Assembly: GCF_900113665.1 (NCBI RefSeq)
Contig: NZ_FOQD01000015.1
Span: 1-64,000 of the forward strand
Length of the DNA: 64,000 nt
Source: Planctomicrobium piriforme
GTDB lineage: Bacteria; Planctomycetota; Planctomycetia; Planctomycetales; Planctomycetaceae
Direction: 5' to 3'
Shown here piece after piece: positions 1 to 8,790 of this stretch (its first letter is position 1; each line of letters starts with the position of its first letter). The notes beneath the pieces were generated by a model. That model was not told the origin of the DNA, did not search any database, and worked only from the letters and a program-made list of their open reading frames with translations. The position numbers were made by a program, and so were the translations under genes.

Positions 1-12
1 CTTCTTCTGCAT
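1..12 (-). CDS. Start of a gene running off the left edge (first four codons)
   Basis: Reading leftwards there is an ATG at 12-10 followed by codons for Gln-Lys-Lys. Immediately upstream on the minus strand is a near-perfect Shine-Dalgarno site (AAGGAGGTG, about 16-24) at good spacing. This is one of the strongest ribosome binding sites in the window, so a real, well-translated gene probably begins here. Nothing can be said about the product. It is divergent from trpC. Confidence 0.5.
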
Positions 13-400
13 GGGACACCTCCTTGTTCCACACGCAGTTTCGCCGATCAACGAATCTCTGCCAACCCTAAAATCCCCGCCTGACAGACCACTAGAACTC
101 AATCCCCTCACCCCCGGCCCCTCTCCCCGATAGGCCCGCATCAACACAGGGATAACCGCTCTCGGGGCGAGGGGAGCGATCAAAACACTCAACGCTCAGC
201 ACTCGTCGCTCAACTCCCATCCGGCACTGGACACTCGACTCTGGACACTGGACTTTCTCTTCCGCCGGGTTGATTTCTGCGTGCCTGCTTTCGACACTGT
301 CGCTGCGCCTGCACACACTCACCGCCGACCGGAGCGACGGGTGACGTTTTCAGCCAGATTTGGGTCAGGATGATCCTGCTGGCGGCAACCTGCCGAATCC
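13..400. repeat. 388-bp divergent spacer with GC-rich palindrome and heptad-like repeats
   Basis: No gene is visible between the left-edge gene and trpC. Positions about 106-178 hold a GC-rich imperfect palindrome (CCCCTCACCCCCGG arm, then a GGGGCGAGGGGAG arm). The same kind of palindrome recurs at 21612-21657. Positions about 187-270 hold runs of degenerate 7-bp units (ACTCAACGCTCAGC type, then ACTGGAC/ACTCGAC type). Promoters of both flanking genes should lie here, but none is convincing by eye. Confidence 0.55.
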
Positions 401-1198
401 ATGTCGAACGTCCTCGAACGCATCATCGTCCAGAAGCGACTCGACATTGCCGCGGCCCGGCAACTTCGTTCCGAACAGGAATTACAGTCGGCGATTCGTC
501 ACGCTCCCGCCCCGCGCGATTTCGCGGGAGCGCTGCGTGCCCGACATCCGATGGGGCTCATTGCCGAAGTGAAAAAGGCCTCCCCTTCGGCCGGCCTGAT
601 TCGAGAGGACTTTGAGCCGGTCGAGATCGCCCGAGCCTATGCCGACAATGGCGCGGCGTGCATCAGCGTGCTGACCGACGAACACTTCTTTCAGGGGCAT
701 CTGTCCTACCTGGAACAGATCCGACAGGCCGTCGACATTCCGGTGCTGCGGAAAGACTTCATCATCGAGCCGTATCAGGTCTGGGAAGCCCGGGCCAGCG
801 GCGCGGACTGCATTCTGCTGATTGCCGAATGCCTGAACGACGCACAACTCGCAGAACTGTATGCCCTCGCCGCGGAGCTGGGGATGCAGGCGCTTGTCGA
901 AGTTTATGAACCGGCCAATGTCGACCGCGTGTTGAAGCTCAACCCGCCGATGCTGGGGGTCAACAATCGCGACCTGCGGTCCTTCGTGACCGACCTGCAA
1001 CACACCGTCCGGCTGCGACAACAGATTCCTGCCGACGTCCTCGTCATCGGAGAAAGCGGCATCCACACCCGCCAGCATGTGGAAATGCTGGCGAGCGCCG
1101 GCGTCCACGGCATTCTGGTGGGGGAATCGCTGATGCGGGCTCCCGACATCGGCGCGGCAGTCTGCCACCTGCTCGGCGGCGCGGCCAAGCCGCATTAG
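401..1198 (+). CDS. trpC: Indole-3-glycerol phosphate synthase
   Basis: The 265-residue TIM-barrel enzyme closes the indole ring, converting CdRP to indole-3-glycerol phosphate in tryptophan synthesis. Family landmarks are present in order: AEVKKASPS (catalytic Glu and Lys), RKDFII (catalytic Lys), LVEVYE, NNRDL and IGESGI phosphate-binding regions. The usual SPSKG loop reads SPSAG here. Length is normal for a monofunctional TrpC. The ATG at 401 lacks a clear Shine-Dalgarno, but the N-terminus MSNVLERII fits the family. No other trp gene is adjacent, so the pathway is dispersed, as is common in planctomycetes. A large inverted repeat follows the stop. Confidence 0.95.
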   Translation: MSNVLERIIVQKRLDIAAARQLRSEQELQSAIRHAPAPRDFAGALRARHPMGLIAEVKKASPSAGLIREDFEPVEIARAYADNGAACISVLTDEHFFQGHLSYLEQIRQAVDIPVLRKDFIIEPYQVWEARASGADCILLIAECLNDAQLAELYALAAELGMQALVEVYEPANVDRVLKLNPPMLGVNNRDLRSFVTDLQHTVRLRQQIPADVLVIGESGIHTRQHVEMLASAGVHGILVGESLMRAPDIGAAVCHLLGGAAKPH

Positions 1199-1237
1199 GT
1201 TTGCACGTCGAAATGAATGGCTTGCCTTCGCTCAAAA

Positions 1238-1378
1238 ATCCGAAGCACGAAATCTCAAATCCGAAACAAATCACAAATTCAAATGGCCAAAACAGAGTGT
1301 GTTGTTTGAAGTCCTGGCATTCGTTTGGGATTTCGTGCTTCGTGCTTCGGATTTCGGATTTCGGATTTCCAAAATCTC
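1238..1378. repeat. Inverted heptad repeat, AATCCGAAGCACGAAAT family (copy A)
   Basis: The left arm (about 1238-1275, CCGAAGCACGAAATC type) and right arm (about 1320-1378, GGATTTCGTGCTTCG type) are imperfect reverse complements, so the transcript can fold into a long hairpin. The arms read as degenerate 7-bp units (AATCCGA, AGCACGA). It lies 3-prime of trpC and runs up to the next gene's ribosome binding site. Related copies sit at 33969-34115, 40387-40526 and 53029-53155. Confidence 0.75.
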
Positions 1379-1415
1379 CATCCTTTCTCATTTGCTTGAA
1401 AACAAGGAATCGCCT

Positions 1416-2021
1416 GTGACTGTCCAGCAAAATGCCGTCGAACATGTTCTGGTGGTGCCGACCCTGCTGTTTCATGAGCTGGGTTACTTCCAGGGCTATT
1501 CGACGAACGTCCAGCCTTACCTGGACACCCTGCTGGACCCCAGCTACGTCAGCTACCGTCCCCGGAATGAAGTCGAGGAAGATCCCAGCTTCAAGCAGTT
1601 GATTCCGTACTGCATTTTTCGCTGCGACGGAAAGATCTTCTATTACACGCGTGGTAAGGGACAGGGGGAAGGGCGTTTGCACAGCAAGCGTTCAATTGGC
1701 ATCGGAGGACATATTTCCGCCGAAGACCAGTCCTCAGGCAGCTCGGTGTACCACGTTGCCATGCAGCGTGAGATTGCCGAGGAAGTCATTCTCGAATCAG
1801 CCTTTACGGAAAATTGCGTGGCCCTGATCAACGACGATCAGACCGAAGTGGGGAAAGTGCATTTGGGAATTGTTCATATTTTTGACCTGGAAGCGCCCAA
1901 AGTTCTCCCACGGGAAAAGTCGATCATGAACACAGGATTCGAAGAACCAGCAAAGCTTGCCCAGTGTCGCGACGAGTTCGAGACATGGTCGCAAATCTGC
2001 TTCGAATTCCTGACAAAATGA
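1416..2021 (+). CDS. Nudix-like hydrolase with an enlarged Nudix box
   Basis: A GTG start at 1416 is chosen because AAGGAA lies 8-10 bases upstream; the longer reading frame runs back into a repeat. The protein has 201 residues. A Nudix signature is recognisable: GGHISAE, then REIAEEV. The stretch between the conserved Glu and the REUxEE core is about 14 residues rather than 7, and the usual Gly after EE is missing. The fold would act on a nucleoside-diphosphate-linked substrate with bound Mg, but the substrate is unknown and the altered box may change activity. It probably forms its own transcript downstream of trpC. Confidence 0.7.
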   Translation: MTVQQNAVEHVLVVPTLLFHELGYFQGYSTNVQPYLDTLLDPSYVSYRPRNEVEEDPSFKQLIPYCIFRCDGKIFYYTRGKGQGEGRLHSKRSIGIGGHISAEDQSSGSSVYHVAMQREIAEEVILESAFTENCVALINDDQTEVGKVHLGIVHIFDLEAPKVLPREKSIMNTGFEEPAKLAQCRDEFETWSQICFEFLTK

Positions 2022-2114
2022 TTCAAGTTGAACGCAGCCAGTGGAACTGAGACGCCCCGCCATGCACGGGCAGGCCGGGCGTTATGCTGCTGCCAGATAA
2101 AGGAGTGTCGGACG

Positions 2115-2750
2115 ATGAAAATGTTCAACCGCATGCTGCTGGTCGGGGCTCTGGCCGGGACCGGGACCATTCTCGCTCCTGCCCTGCCGGCCGTGGCTCA
2201 GGAACAGGCAGCCGCCCCCAAGGTGACGTCCGACGAACTCGGACAGATGATCGCCGCACTGGGCTTGCAGCCGACGAAAAAAGAGTCCCGTTACGACTTC
2301 GCTTTTCAGGCGCAGTTGCAGGACCAGGAATGGGCTCTGTCGATGTCCGTCTCACTGAGCCAGGACGGCAGCGCATTGTGGGTCATTGCCTGGCTGGATG
2401 AACTGCCGAAAGCCTCGACCGACGTCCCCCGCGCCGCCCTGCTGCGGTTGCTGGCCCAGAACGATCAGCTCGGGGACGGCAAGTTCTTTGCCTACATTCC
2501 CAACGCCCGGCGGTTCGTCATGCAGCGCTCGATTCCGAACGCCGGCCTGACTTCCGCCAAGCTCCGCCTGCTGCTGCAGGATCTCGGCAGCAGCGTGGTT
2601 GAAACCTACCCGATCTGGAGTACCTCGAACTGGAATCCGACCGGAACGCCGGTCGCCCCGATCGACACTCCGGCCGCATCGCTGCCCAACGGCGTCCCGG
2701 CCCAGTCGGTCTCGAACGATTCGAAGTTCGAACAGCCGGTCCGTCGCTAG
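2115..2750 (+). CDS. Exported protein, possibly YbjN/CesT-like fold
   Basis: The ATG at 2115 follows AAAGGAG (2099-2105), so this start is preferred over upstream in-frame codons. The protein has 211 residues. It begins with a classical signal peptide (MKMFNRMLLVGALAG, cleavage near AVAQE, about residue 28). The mature part, about residues 36-165, has the alternating strand/helix look of type III chaperone-like (YbjN/CesT) domains, including LLRLLAQND and LRLLLQDL helices. That assignment is a visual impression only. The C-terminal 45 residues are Pro/Ser/Thr-rich and low in complexity. The stop codon TAG is part of the CTAGAGCA repeat element that follows. Confidence 0.7.
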   Translation: MKMFNRMLLVGALAGTGTILAPALPAVAQEQAAAPKVTSDELGQMIAALGLQPTKKESRYDFAFQAQLQDQEWALSMSVSLSQDGSALWVIAWLDELPKASTDVPRAALLRLLAQNDQLGDGKFFAYIPNARRFVMQRSIPNAGLTSAKLRLLLQDLGSSVVETYPIWSTSNWNPTGTPVAPIDTPAASLPNGVPAQSVSNDSKFEQPVRR

Positions 2751-2822
2751 AGCAGTTTGCTCTACCGGGTGCAGGCGAATGGACGATTTTCACCTGATGA
2801 AAATCGCTATTATCGCCTGCGG
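2747..2822 (+). repeat. CTAGAGCA element (copy 1) overlapping a stop codon
   Basis: The element starts CTAGAGCA at 2747; its TAG is the stop of the preceding gene. AGAGCA-GTT-TGCTCT makes a small hairpin, then ACCGGG, then a larger hairpin with outer stem GCAGGCGA/TCGCCTGC and inner stem CGATTTTCA/TGAAAATCG (about 2771-2821). The first 21 bases match the copy at 30948 exactly, although the genes are unrelated. It may also act as a terminator, but no T-run follows. Confidence 0.7.
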
Positions 2823-3235
2823 AACACCGACGAAGAGGGAAAATGCTTTGAATTACGCAGGCTGGATGTGAAATGGGAGAGGGGAAAACCGCTGCACGGG
2901 TCTAAGTGAGCGGGCCATGTCCGCAGACGCTGTCGCCGAGACCGTCTGAGGACACTTCCGGGGGCGATACCTCGGTTCGCAGCCGCAACTTCTTCGGTCG
3001 AGTCCTGCGGGGCTCTTGCCGAGGACGTTGCGGCTTGCGGCGTTGAACGGCATTCACCGGCGGTCGATTGCATTCAGCAGGCCATTTGTGTCAGATTCTG
3101 TCCCGCCGCACATTTTTTGCGATCGTCAATAGGGCTGGCCCTTTTAGAGAATTCGCGGTATTCTGAGAAAATGGCTGGTGGGGTCAGGCTGAAATAGATT
3201 CGTTTCAGTTCGTTCGCCAACAAGGAGTTTTTGGC
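2823..3235. other. Intergenic region upstream of fabH
   Basis: About 410 bp without a supported gene. Short frames on either strand lack ribosome binding sites and codon bias. The fabH promoter should be here; I see no clear -35/-10 pair. The ribosome binding site CAAGGAG (3221-3227) belongs to fabH. Confidence 0.5.
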
Positions 3236-4297
3236 GTGGCGACAGCTGCTGATCACGATTTGGCAAAAGCGACAGACCCCGGACCTGATCGAACCTTGTT
3301 TACGCGCCGGACCAGTTCGTTGCTGGGAGTGCAGATCGCCGGAACCGGCTCGTATCTGCCCGACCACATTGTCACCAACGACATGCTCAACGAGCAGTAT
3401 GGCTGCGACGCCAACTGGATCGTGCAGCGGACCGGGATTCTCGAGCGTCGACACGCTCCGCCTGAAATGGCAACCAGCGACATGTGCGTCGAAGCCGCAC
3501 GACGGGCGATCCGCTCGGCCGGCATCGACCCCCAGCAGATCGACCTGCTCGTCGTCGGCACCTTCACTCCCGACTACCATTGCCCCTCCACGGCCTGCTT
3601 GGTGCAGGACAAACTCGGCCTCGACTGCCCGGCCTTCGACACGGCCGCCGCCTGCGCCGGCTTCATGTACGCTCTGGTCACCGCTTCGCAGTTTGTCGCA
3701 ACGGGCAATGCCAAGTGTGCTCTGGCGATTGGCGCGGATCTCAACAGCCGGATCGTGAATCCGCTCGATCAAAGAACTTATCCCCTGTTTGGCGATGGTG
3801 CCGGCGCGGTGTTGATCACCCGCGGCAACCCGCACCAGGGTCTGGTCTGCTACCAGCTCGGCTCCGACGGCAGCGGCGGTCCCCTGCTCGACCGACCCGC
3901 CGGGGGCACGAAACACCCGCTCTCGCCTGAAATGGTCGCCGCCGGCGCTCACTTCATGCGAATGGATGGCCGCAGCGTTTTCAAATGGGCCGTGCGGATG
4001 CTCACCGACACCATCGAACTGGTGCTCGAGAAGAGCGGCATGACGATTCCGGACGTCTCGGTGTTCCTGCTGCACCAGGCGAATATCCGCATCATCACCG
4101 CCGCCGCCGAACAGTTGGGGATTCCCCAGGAGAAACTGTTCAACAACCTGCAGAAGTACGGCAACACCTCCGGGGCATCGATCCCGATCGTGCTCGATGA
4201 AGCGATTCAGGCCGGCAAGCTCGAACGGGGCGACACCGCCCTGCTCTGCGGCTTCGGCGGCGGCCTCACCTGGGGCACCGGGCTGTTCCGCTGGTAA
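3236..4297 (+). CDS. fabH: 3-oxoacyl-[acyl-carrier-protein] synthase III
   Basis: FabH starts fatty acid synthesis by condensing acetyl-CoA (or another acyl-CoA) with malonyl-ACP. The GTG start at 3236 has CAAGGAG 8-9 bases upstream. The catalytic triad is intact: Cys140 in AAACAGF, His280 in LLHQANIRI and Asn310 in YGNTSGASIP. The C-terminal GFGGGLTWG motif is typical. At 353 residues it is 25-30 longer than usual because of a polar N-terminal extension (residues 1-29), so a later start is possible. It stands apart from other fab genes; fabI is 35 kb away in this window. Confidence 0.95.
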   Translation: MATAADHDLAKATDPGPDRTLFTRRTSSLLGVQIAGTGSYLPDHIVTNDMLNEQYGCDANWIVQRTGILERRHAPPEMATSDMCVEAARRAIRSAGIDPQQIDLLVVGTFTPDYHCPSTACLVQDKLGLDCPAFDTAAACAGFMYALVTASQFVATGNAKCALAIGADLNSRIVNPLDQRTYPLFGDGAGAVLITRGNPHQGLVCYQLGSDGSGGPLLDRPAGGTKHPLSPEMVAAGAHFMRMDGRSVFKWAVRMLTDTIELVLEKSGMTIPDVSVFLLHQANIRIITAAAEQLGIPQEKLFNNLQKYGNTSGASIPIVLDEAIQAGKLERGDTALLCGFGGGLTWGTGLFRW

Positions 4298-4323
4298 CTG
4301 GCCATCGGCTCAAGGTTTCTACC

Positions 4324-4572
4324 GTGACCGAATCGACGCAACTTCCTGCCGACTTCAAACTCTCTCGAATCGAGCTGCTGCACCCAGTGGTGATCTCTAT
4401 TCTGCGGCAGATGACCCCTGCGGAGAAGTTCCGCCTGGCGTCGCGCATGCACACTCAGGCTCGTGAAATGCTGACCCACCTGCTGCGGTCCCAACATCCG
4501 GAATGGGATGAGGAACAACTCCAGAAAGGAGTTTGTCGCAGGTTGCTCGGAAAAGATTCGATCCCGGCGTGA
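4324..4572 (+). CDS. Small conserved protein of unknown function (82 residues)
   Basis: The GTG start at 4324 lies 26 bp after fabH, so co-transcription is likely. The protein is mostly helical and charged, with the pattern ILRQMTPAEKFRLASRMHTQAREML then HPEWDEEQLQKGVCRRLLG. I recognise this as a recurrent small-protein type (MTPAxKL plus RxxHPxWxxxxxxxxVxxRL) found in many bacteria, often beside nucleotidyltransferase-like or unrelated genes. Its function is not known to me. There is no signal peptide or membrane segment. Confidence 0.7.
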   Translation: MTESTQLPADFKLSRIELLHPVVISILRQMTPAEKFRLASRMHTQAREMLTHLLRSQHPEWDEEQLQKGVCRRLLGKDSIPA

Positions 4573-4678
4573 TATTCTCTTTCGCCTCACGCCGTGCTGA
4601 TATGCCGTTCGCAGGTTTCGGGCCGCCTGATGCCAGGCGTCGTTGCGACGGACTGCGTCGCTTTTCAGGATGACACCC

Positions 4679-5785
4679 ATGACTGCTCCTGCTCACCCCG
4701 CTAAAGGGCCGTGGCTGCAGCGCTGGCTGATCCGTTTTTTCACGGTTCTCTTCGGCATCCTGATCTACTGGCTGCTGGGCTTCCTGATCGACGACATCAG
4801 CGCCCTCTCGCCGCCAGACTATCAGGCTCTCGAGCAGAAGATGCTCGACCAGAGCCTGCTGCAGCAGGAACGGACGCTGATCGACCGCGAGGCCGAACTG
4901 CGCCGCGAGATCAGTACGCAACAGGGTCGGCAAACGATTCTGCGGGACAGCACCAACAATGCGCAGACGACGATGAATCAACTGCTGCAGTTCCAGAAGC
5001 TCAGTCTCGAAAAGGACGTCAAGCCGAGCGAAGAAGAACAACAGGCCTTGGCCGAAAGCCAGAAGGTTTTCCTTTCGAACCAGCAGCAGTACCAGCAACT
5101 GACCGAACAGGTGGGCCTGCTGCAGTCACAGCTGAACACCGTCCAGAACGAAACGAGCAAACTCGAAAAGGAACTCGAAATCGCCCGCGAGCCGGTGCGG
5201 ACTGAATTCGGCAGTCAAAATCGCCGTCATGACCTGCTGGTGGCCGCGATCAAGCTGGCGATTCTGGCTCCACTGCTGATCGTCGCGGTCGGTCTGTTCT
5301 TCAAACTCCGCGAGAGCATCTATGTGCCGTTGTTTGTCGCCTTTGCCATCGCCACTGGCGTGAAAGTGCTGTTCGTGATGCACGAGTACTTTCCGGCCCG
5401 GCCGTTCAAGTATGTATTGCTGTTCACCTTCCTGATCGTGGTCACGAAGGCGCTGCTGGGCTTGATCAGTTCATTGGCCCATCCCGGCCTGGCATTCCTG
5501 CTGAAGCAATACCGCGAAGCCTACGAGGCCTTTTTATGCCCCGTCTGCAATTATCCAATTCGCCGCGGCCCGCTGAAGTACGTCTACTGGACCCGGCGGA
5601 CGGTGAAGAAGCTCAAGACCGCACCTGTGCTGCCGGAAGAGAAAGAAGCTCCCTACTGCTGCCCGGCGTGCAGCACGAAACTGTTCGAGGAATGCAGCGC
5701 CTGCCACGAAATCCGACACTCGCTGCTCCCTACCTGCGAACACTGCGGCACAACAACGCCGCTCACGACTGGAACGTCTTCGTAA
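4679..5785 (+). CDS. Membrane protein with coiled coil and C-terminal zinc-ribbon region
   Basis: About 368 residues from the ATG at 4679, chosen because AGGA lies 8 bases upstream; an ATG at 4670 and a TTG at 4643 are in frame but poorly placed. One membrane helix occurs near residues 15-37, followed by a long Gln/Glu-rich coiled coil (about 45-165). Three further membrane helices (about 180-275) precede a cytoplasmic tail with four CxxC knuckles (CPVC, CPAC, CSAC, CEHC) that could bind two zinc ions. No known family is evident. The layout suggests a sensor or scaffold with a metal-stabilised tail. It probably continues the fabH transcript. Confidence 0.75.
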   Translation: MTAPAHPAKGPWLQRWLIRFFTVLFGILIYWLLGFLIDDISALSPPDYQALEQKMLDQSLLQQERTLIDREAELRREISTQQGRQTILRDSTNNAQTTMNQLLQFQKLSLEKDVKPSEEEQQALAESQKVFLSNQQQYQQLTEQVGLLQSQLNTVQNETSKLEKELEIAREPVRTEFGSQNRRHDLLVAAIKLAILAPLLIVAVGLFFKLRESIYVPLFVAFAIATGVKVLFVMHEYFPARPFKYVLLFTFLIVVTKALLGLISSLAHPGLAFLLKQYREAYEAFLCPVCNYPIRRGPLKYVYWTRRTVKKLKTAPVLPEEKEAPYCCPACSTKLFEECSACHEIRHSLLPTCEHCGTTTPLTTGTSS

Positions 5786-5806
5786 TACGGGGAGTGGGAA
5801 TTGAAG

Positions 5807-5935
5807 ATATTGAAACGCCGAGGACGCTGAGGCCGCCGAGGGTATCCAAAGTATTGCGGCCCCTGATCGAGTTGTTGAGTGGCTCGATTTTTTCTCAGCG
5901 CACTCGGCGATCTCTGCGTTTTCCTTTCTGCAATC
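5807..5935. repeat. Inverted repeat of 9-bp-like units (CGCCGAGGA type)
   Basis: The left arm about 5813-5840 (CGCCGAGGA CGCTGAGGC CGCCGAGGG) and right arm about 5895-5925 (CTCAGCGCACTCGGCGATC type) are imperfect reverse complements, giving a long hairpin between two convergent genes. A relaxed 9-bp period is visible in the arms. A similar element is at 16198-16290. Confidence 0.65.
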
Positions 5936-5937
5936 CC

Positions 5938-6354
5938 TCACTTGATCGCAATGACCATCGAGCCTGTCACGATCAATGCGGCGCCGAGCCAGTGTCGCCA
6001 GGTGACCGGCTCGTGCAGAAACAACGCGGCGAGAAAGATGGCGAAGACCACGCTCAGTTTGTCGACCGGGGCCACGGACGACGCCTTGCCGAGATGCAGT
6101 GCTCGAAAATAACAGAGCCACGAAGCGCCGGTCGCTAGGCCTGAGAGGACAAGAAACAGGATGCCCCGGCTGGAGATGGCTGCCTGAGCAGGCGCAGGGA
6201 TGAGCCACACAATGCTCCAGGCGAAGACCAGCACCACAGTGGTCCGGAGCGCCATCGCCAGGTTCGGCTCGATCGAGGCCGTTCCCACCTTGGCGAGAAT
6301 CGCCGTGATGCCTGCGAAAAACGCGGAGAGCAATGCCCAACTGAACCAGTTCAT
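5938..6354 (-). CDS. EamA/DMT-family transporter, single-domain form
   Basis: 138 residues with four to five hydrophobic helices, and the EamA pattern ALHLGKASSVAPVDKLSVVFAIFLAALFLHEP. Most family members carry two such domains (about 290 residues). This is the half-size form, which should work as a dimer. The exported or imported metabolite cannot be told from the sequence. It is convergent with the upstream plus-strand membrane gene; the Tat oxidoreductase gene ends only about 33 bp upstream on the same strand, so the two may be co-transcribed. Confidence 0.9.
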   Translation of the reverse strand: MNWFSWALLSAFFAGITAILAKVGTASIEPNLAMALRTTVVLVFAWSIVWLIPAPAQAAISSRGILFLVLSGLATGASWLCYFRALHLGKASSVAPVDKLSVVFAIFLAALFLHEPVTWRHWLGAALIVTGSMVIAIK

Positions 6355-6387
6355 CGAAATTCAATCCGCTGAAGGGGACGGAGTTCG

Positions 6388-7464
6388 TCAGACAGGCATG
6401 TTGCTGCATTGCAGCAACGTCCGCTGCACAATCCGTTCATGTTCGTAAGAAAAATCGGAGGGCTTCTCGCCTCGAATGATCCGCGCCATGTCGGCGGCAT
6501 CGGCGACATAGCGGTGAAACTTTGGCAGTGAGATCGTATGTGTGCCTGCGACGTATTCGCCGCGCGGCTCAGCCAGGGTCAGAATGACAGCGGGATCATC
6601 GAGCGGCTGAATCTGAAATGTCCCCTCTGTGCCGCAGACCACCAGATGGCGGCGACGGAAGCCGTCGACTTCCTGGGCGCTGGAGCGAATCGTGGCATTC
6701 GCCTTCGGCCAGGCGAGCATCGCCAGCCCGTTGTCGTTCAAGTCATCCGCGATCGGACTCGAATGCTGAATGAGCGGCGTCACTTTCTCCGGTGCTCCCA
6801 GAATGCCGACCACCAGATCGACGAGATGACCGCCGAGTTCGAACATCGTTCCCCCGGAGAATTCGGCCAGTTGTCGCCGCGTGACAGGATCGATCACCTT
6901 GCTCATGACCGCATCGACTTCGAAGATCTCGCCGAGCCAGCCCTGACGTAGAAACTCCCGGAGCAGAATCACGCCGGGGCTGTAACGGTACATGTAGCCC
7001 AACTGCACCATCAGCCCCTGCCGTTCGGCGTTCTTGAGAATGCGTTCGAACTGTGGGAGCGATGTGCCGGCCGGTTTATCCAGATGCACATGCTGACCTG
7101 CATCGATACACATTTCAGCGGTATCGAGCAGGTGTCGCACCTCGGTTTCGACCAGCACCGCCTGCAGGCCGGGCGTGCGCACTAATTCTTCCGGCGTCAT
7201 CCATGGAAGCCCCCGATAGGCCGCCGTTGTCTCGGCACGGCGACGCAGTTGGGGGTCCGGCTCTGCAATACCGACGACTTCGTAATCAGGCGAGTTCCGG
7301 TAAACCGACAGCTTCGTGGCATGTGCGTGCCCGACACCGATCTGCCCGACGCGAATCCGCGGTTTGGGCGTTTCAGCATGAGCCAACTGAGGCCCTGTTC
7401 CGATTCCAAGGAGGCTCAGGCTGGCTGCGAGTTGTTTGAGAGCCTCCCGCCGGTTTTGCTGCAT
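6388..7464 (-). CDS. Tat-exported Gfo/Idh/MocA family oxidoreductase
   Basis: 358 residues. The N-terminus has a twin-arginine signal (NRREALKQLAAS, cleavage near AHAET, residue 31), so the folded enzyme should be exported with its cofactor. The Rossmann nucleotide-binding region begins at VGQIGVGHAHA, and the family DKPAG motif (usually EKP) is near residue 135. The C-terminal half has the family's beta-sheet domain with ELGGHLVDLVVG. NAD(P)-linked oxidation of a sugar or inositol is expected; the substrate is unknown. Exported versions are typical of planctomycetes and often accompany polysaccharide catabolism. Confidence 0.9.
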   Translation of the reverse strand: MQQNRREALKQLAASLSLLGIGTGPQLAHAETPKPRIRVGQIGVGHAHATKLSVYRNSPDYEVVGIAEPDPQLRRRAETTAAYRGLPWMTPEELVRTPGLQAVLVETEVRHLLDTAEMCIDAGQHVHLDKPAGTSLPQFERILKNAERQGLMVQLGYMYRYSPGVILLREFLRQGWLGEIFEVDAVMSKVIDPVTRRQLAEFSGGTMFELGGHLVDLVVGILGAPEKVTPLIQHSSPIADDLNDNGLAMLAWPKANATIRSSAQEVDGFRRRHLVVCGTEGTFQIQPLDDPAVILTLAEPRGEYVAGTHTISLPKFHRYVADAADMARIIRGEKPSDFSYEHERIVQRTLLQCSNMPV

Positions 7465-7499
7465 TGGGAACCCTTATACGAAGGAGAAAGTCAGAGAGA

Positions 7500-7580
7500 G
7501 AACCACGGAAAGCACCGAGATCACGGAAAGATGAAAGTCTGTTCAATCAATTCGGTGCCCTTCCGTGACTTTCGTGGTTC
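7500..7580. repeat. Inverted heptad repeat, ACCACGGAAAG type
   Basis: GAACCACGG... (7500 onward) pairs with ...CGTGGTTC (ending 7580); both arms contain degenerate ACGGAAAG/ACGAAAG units. It lies in the promoter-side spacer between two divergent genes. A related copy is at 39644-39773. Confidence 0.65.
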
Positions 7581-7709
7581 CTGCTTCTTCAGGTTTCGAT
7601 ACGGCAGAGCTCCATCTTAAGCAATGGCAGAGACCGCTTTCGCTTTTTTCGCCTGCGGCATACCATGTCCGCTCGACCTCCATTTTGCCACTCCAAGATC
7701 GCTTTTGTC

Positions 7710-8498
7710 ATGAATCACACATCGCAAGCCGGATACCTGGAACGTCTGTTTGGGCTGCATGGAAAGACGGCCGTGGTCATCGGCGGGACAGGCGTCCTGG
7801 GGGGCTCGATTTGCGACACCCTGGCCAAGGCGGGGGCGCATGTCTACGTCGCCGGCAACAATGAAGACTCCGGCCAGATGGTCGTGGACCGCTGGCACAA
7901 TCAGGCGACCTTTTTCCGGCTCGACGCGAGCCAACGGCCTGACCTGGAAGCCCTGGTCGGGCATCTGAAAACACACGGCCGTAACTGCGATATTCTCGTC
8001 AACGGCGCGGGAGTGAACTCCTCGACTCCGTTTCTCGAAATCGGCGATGAAGAATGGGACCGCATTCTCCGCATCAATCTCACCGCGGTCCGGATCGCGT
8101 GTCAGGTTCTGGGCGGCTACATGCTGGAAGGGAACATTCCCGGCTCGATCATCAACGTCGCATCGCTGTCGGCGATCACACCTCTCTCTCGCGTGTTCAG
8201 CTACTCCGCCAGTAAGGCGGCAGTGTTAAATCTGACGCAGAATCTGGCTCGGGAATGGGCGCCGCGCGGCATCCGGGTGAACGCCCTGTCGCCAGGATTC
8301 TTTCCGGCTGAGCAGAATCGCAAGATCCTCACCAAAGACCGGGTCGACAAGATCATGGGGCACACCCCGATGGCCCGTTTCGGAACGCCGGACGAGCTGG
8401 CCGGGGCCGTGCTGCTGATGGCCTCGAATCAGGCCGGCAGCTTTCTGACTGGGGCCAACCTCGTGGTCGACGGCGGCTTCTCGGCGATGACGATCTGA
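7710..8498 (+). CDS. SDR family oxidoreductase, D-mannonate oxidoreductase-like
   Basis: 262 residues from the ATG at 7710; an in-frame ATG at 7665 would add 15 residues that do not look like the family. The Rossmann fingerprint is GGTGVLGG, followed by VNGAG, the catalytic Ser in NVASLSAI, and Tyr-x3-Lys in YSASKAA. The C-terminal LVVDGGFSAMTI is typical. The LERLFGLHGKTAVV opening resembles the SDR enzymes placed in uronate and mannonate breakdown in planctomycetes and Bacteroidetes; this is a resemblance, not proof. It is divergent from the Tat oxidoreductase and may share its regulation. Confidence 0.85.
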   Translation: MNHTSQAGYLERLFGLHGKTAVVIGGTGVLGGSICDTLAKAGAHVYVAGNNEDSGQMVVDRWHNQATFFRLDASQRPDLEALVGHLKTHGRNCDILVNGAGVNSSTPFLEIGDEEWDRILRINLTAVRIACQVLGGYMLEGNIPGSIINVASLSAITPLSRVFSYSASKAAVLNLTQNLAREWAPRGIRVNALSPGFFPAEQNRKILTKDRVDKIMGHTPMARFGTPDELAGAVLLMASNQAGSFLTGANLVVDGGFSAMTI

Positions 8499-8790
8499 CG
8501 CTGGGTGCGGACTCGCCATTCTGATGGCTTGAGACGCACTCTGCGCACTGGCTGTTCCCTGGGGTCGCAATAGGGTCCGGGCGACGGACCGAAGGCCTGA
8601 TCGCTGATCGACCAGCGACCGCAGAGTGCTTTCTTGCGAAAAAGCCAGAATTTGCACCTTCGATTTCCGCAGTCTCATCTGCCAGCCGCAAACTCCTTCA
8701 CTACAAGCAGTTGTGCGATTCGCGCCTTCTCCGGTTCGGTTCTTTTTCCGGACACGCCGCCAATTTGCGGATTTGAAACCGAGCCGCAAT
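8499..8790. other. Intergenic region without a supported gene
   Basis: About 290 bp (450 to the next start codon). No frame has both a plausible start and coding bias. The right part contains the sigma-54-like site described separately. Confidence 0.45.
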
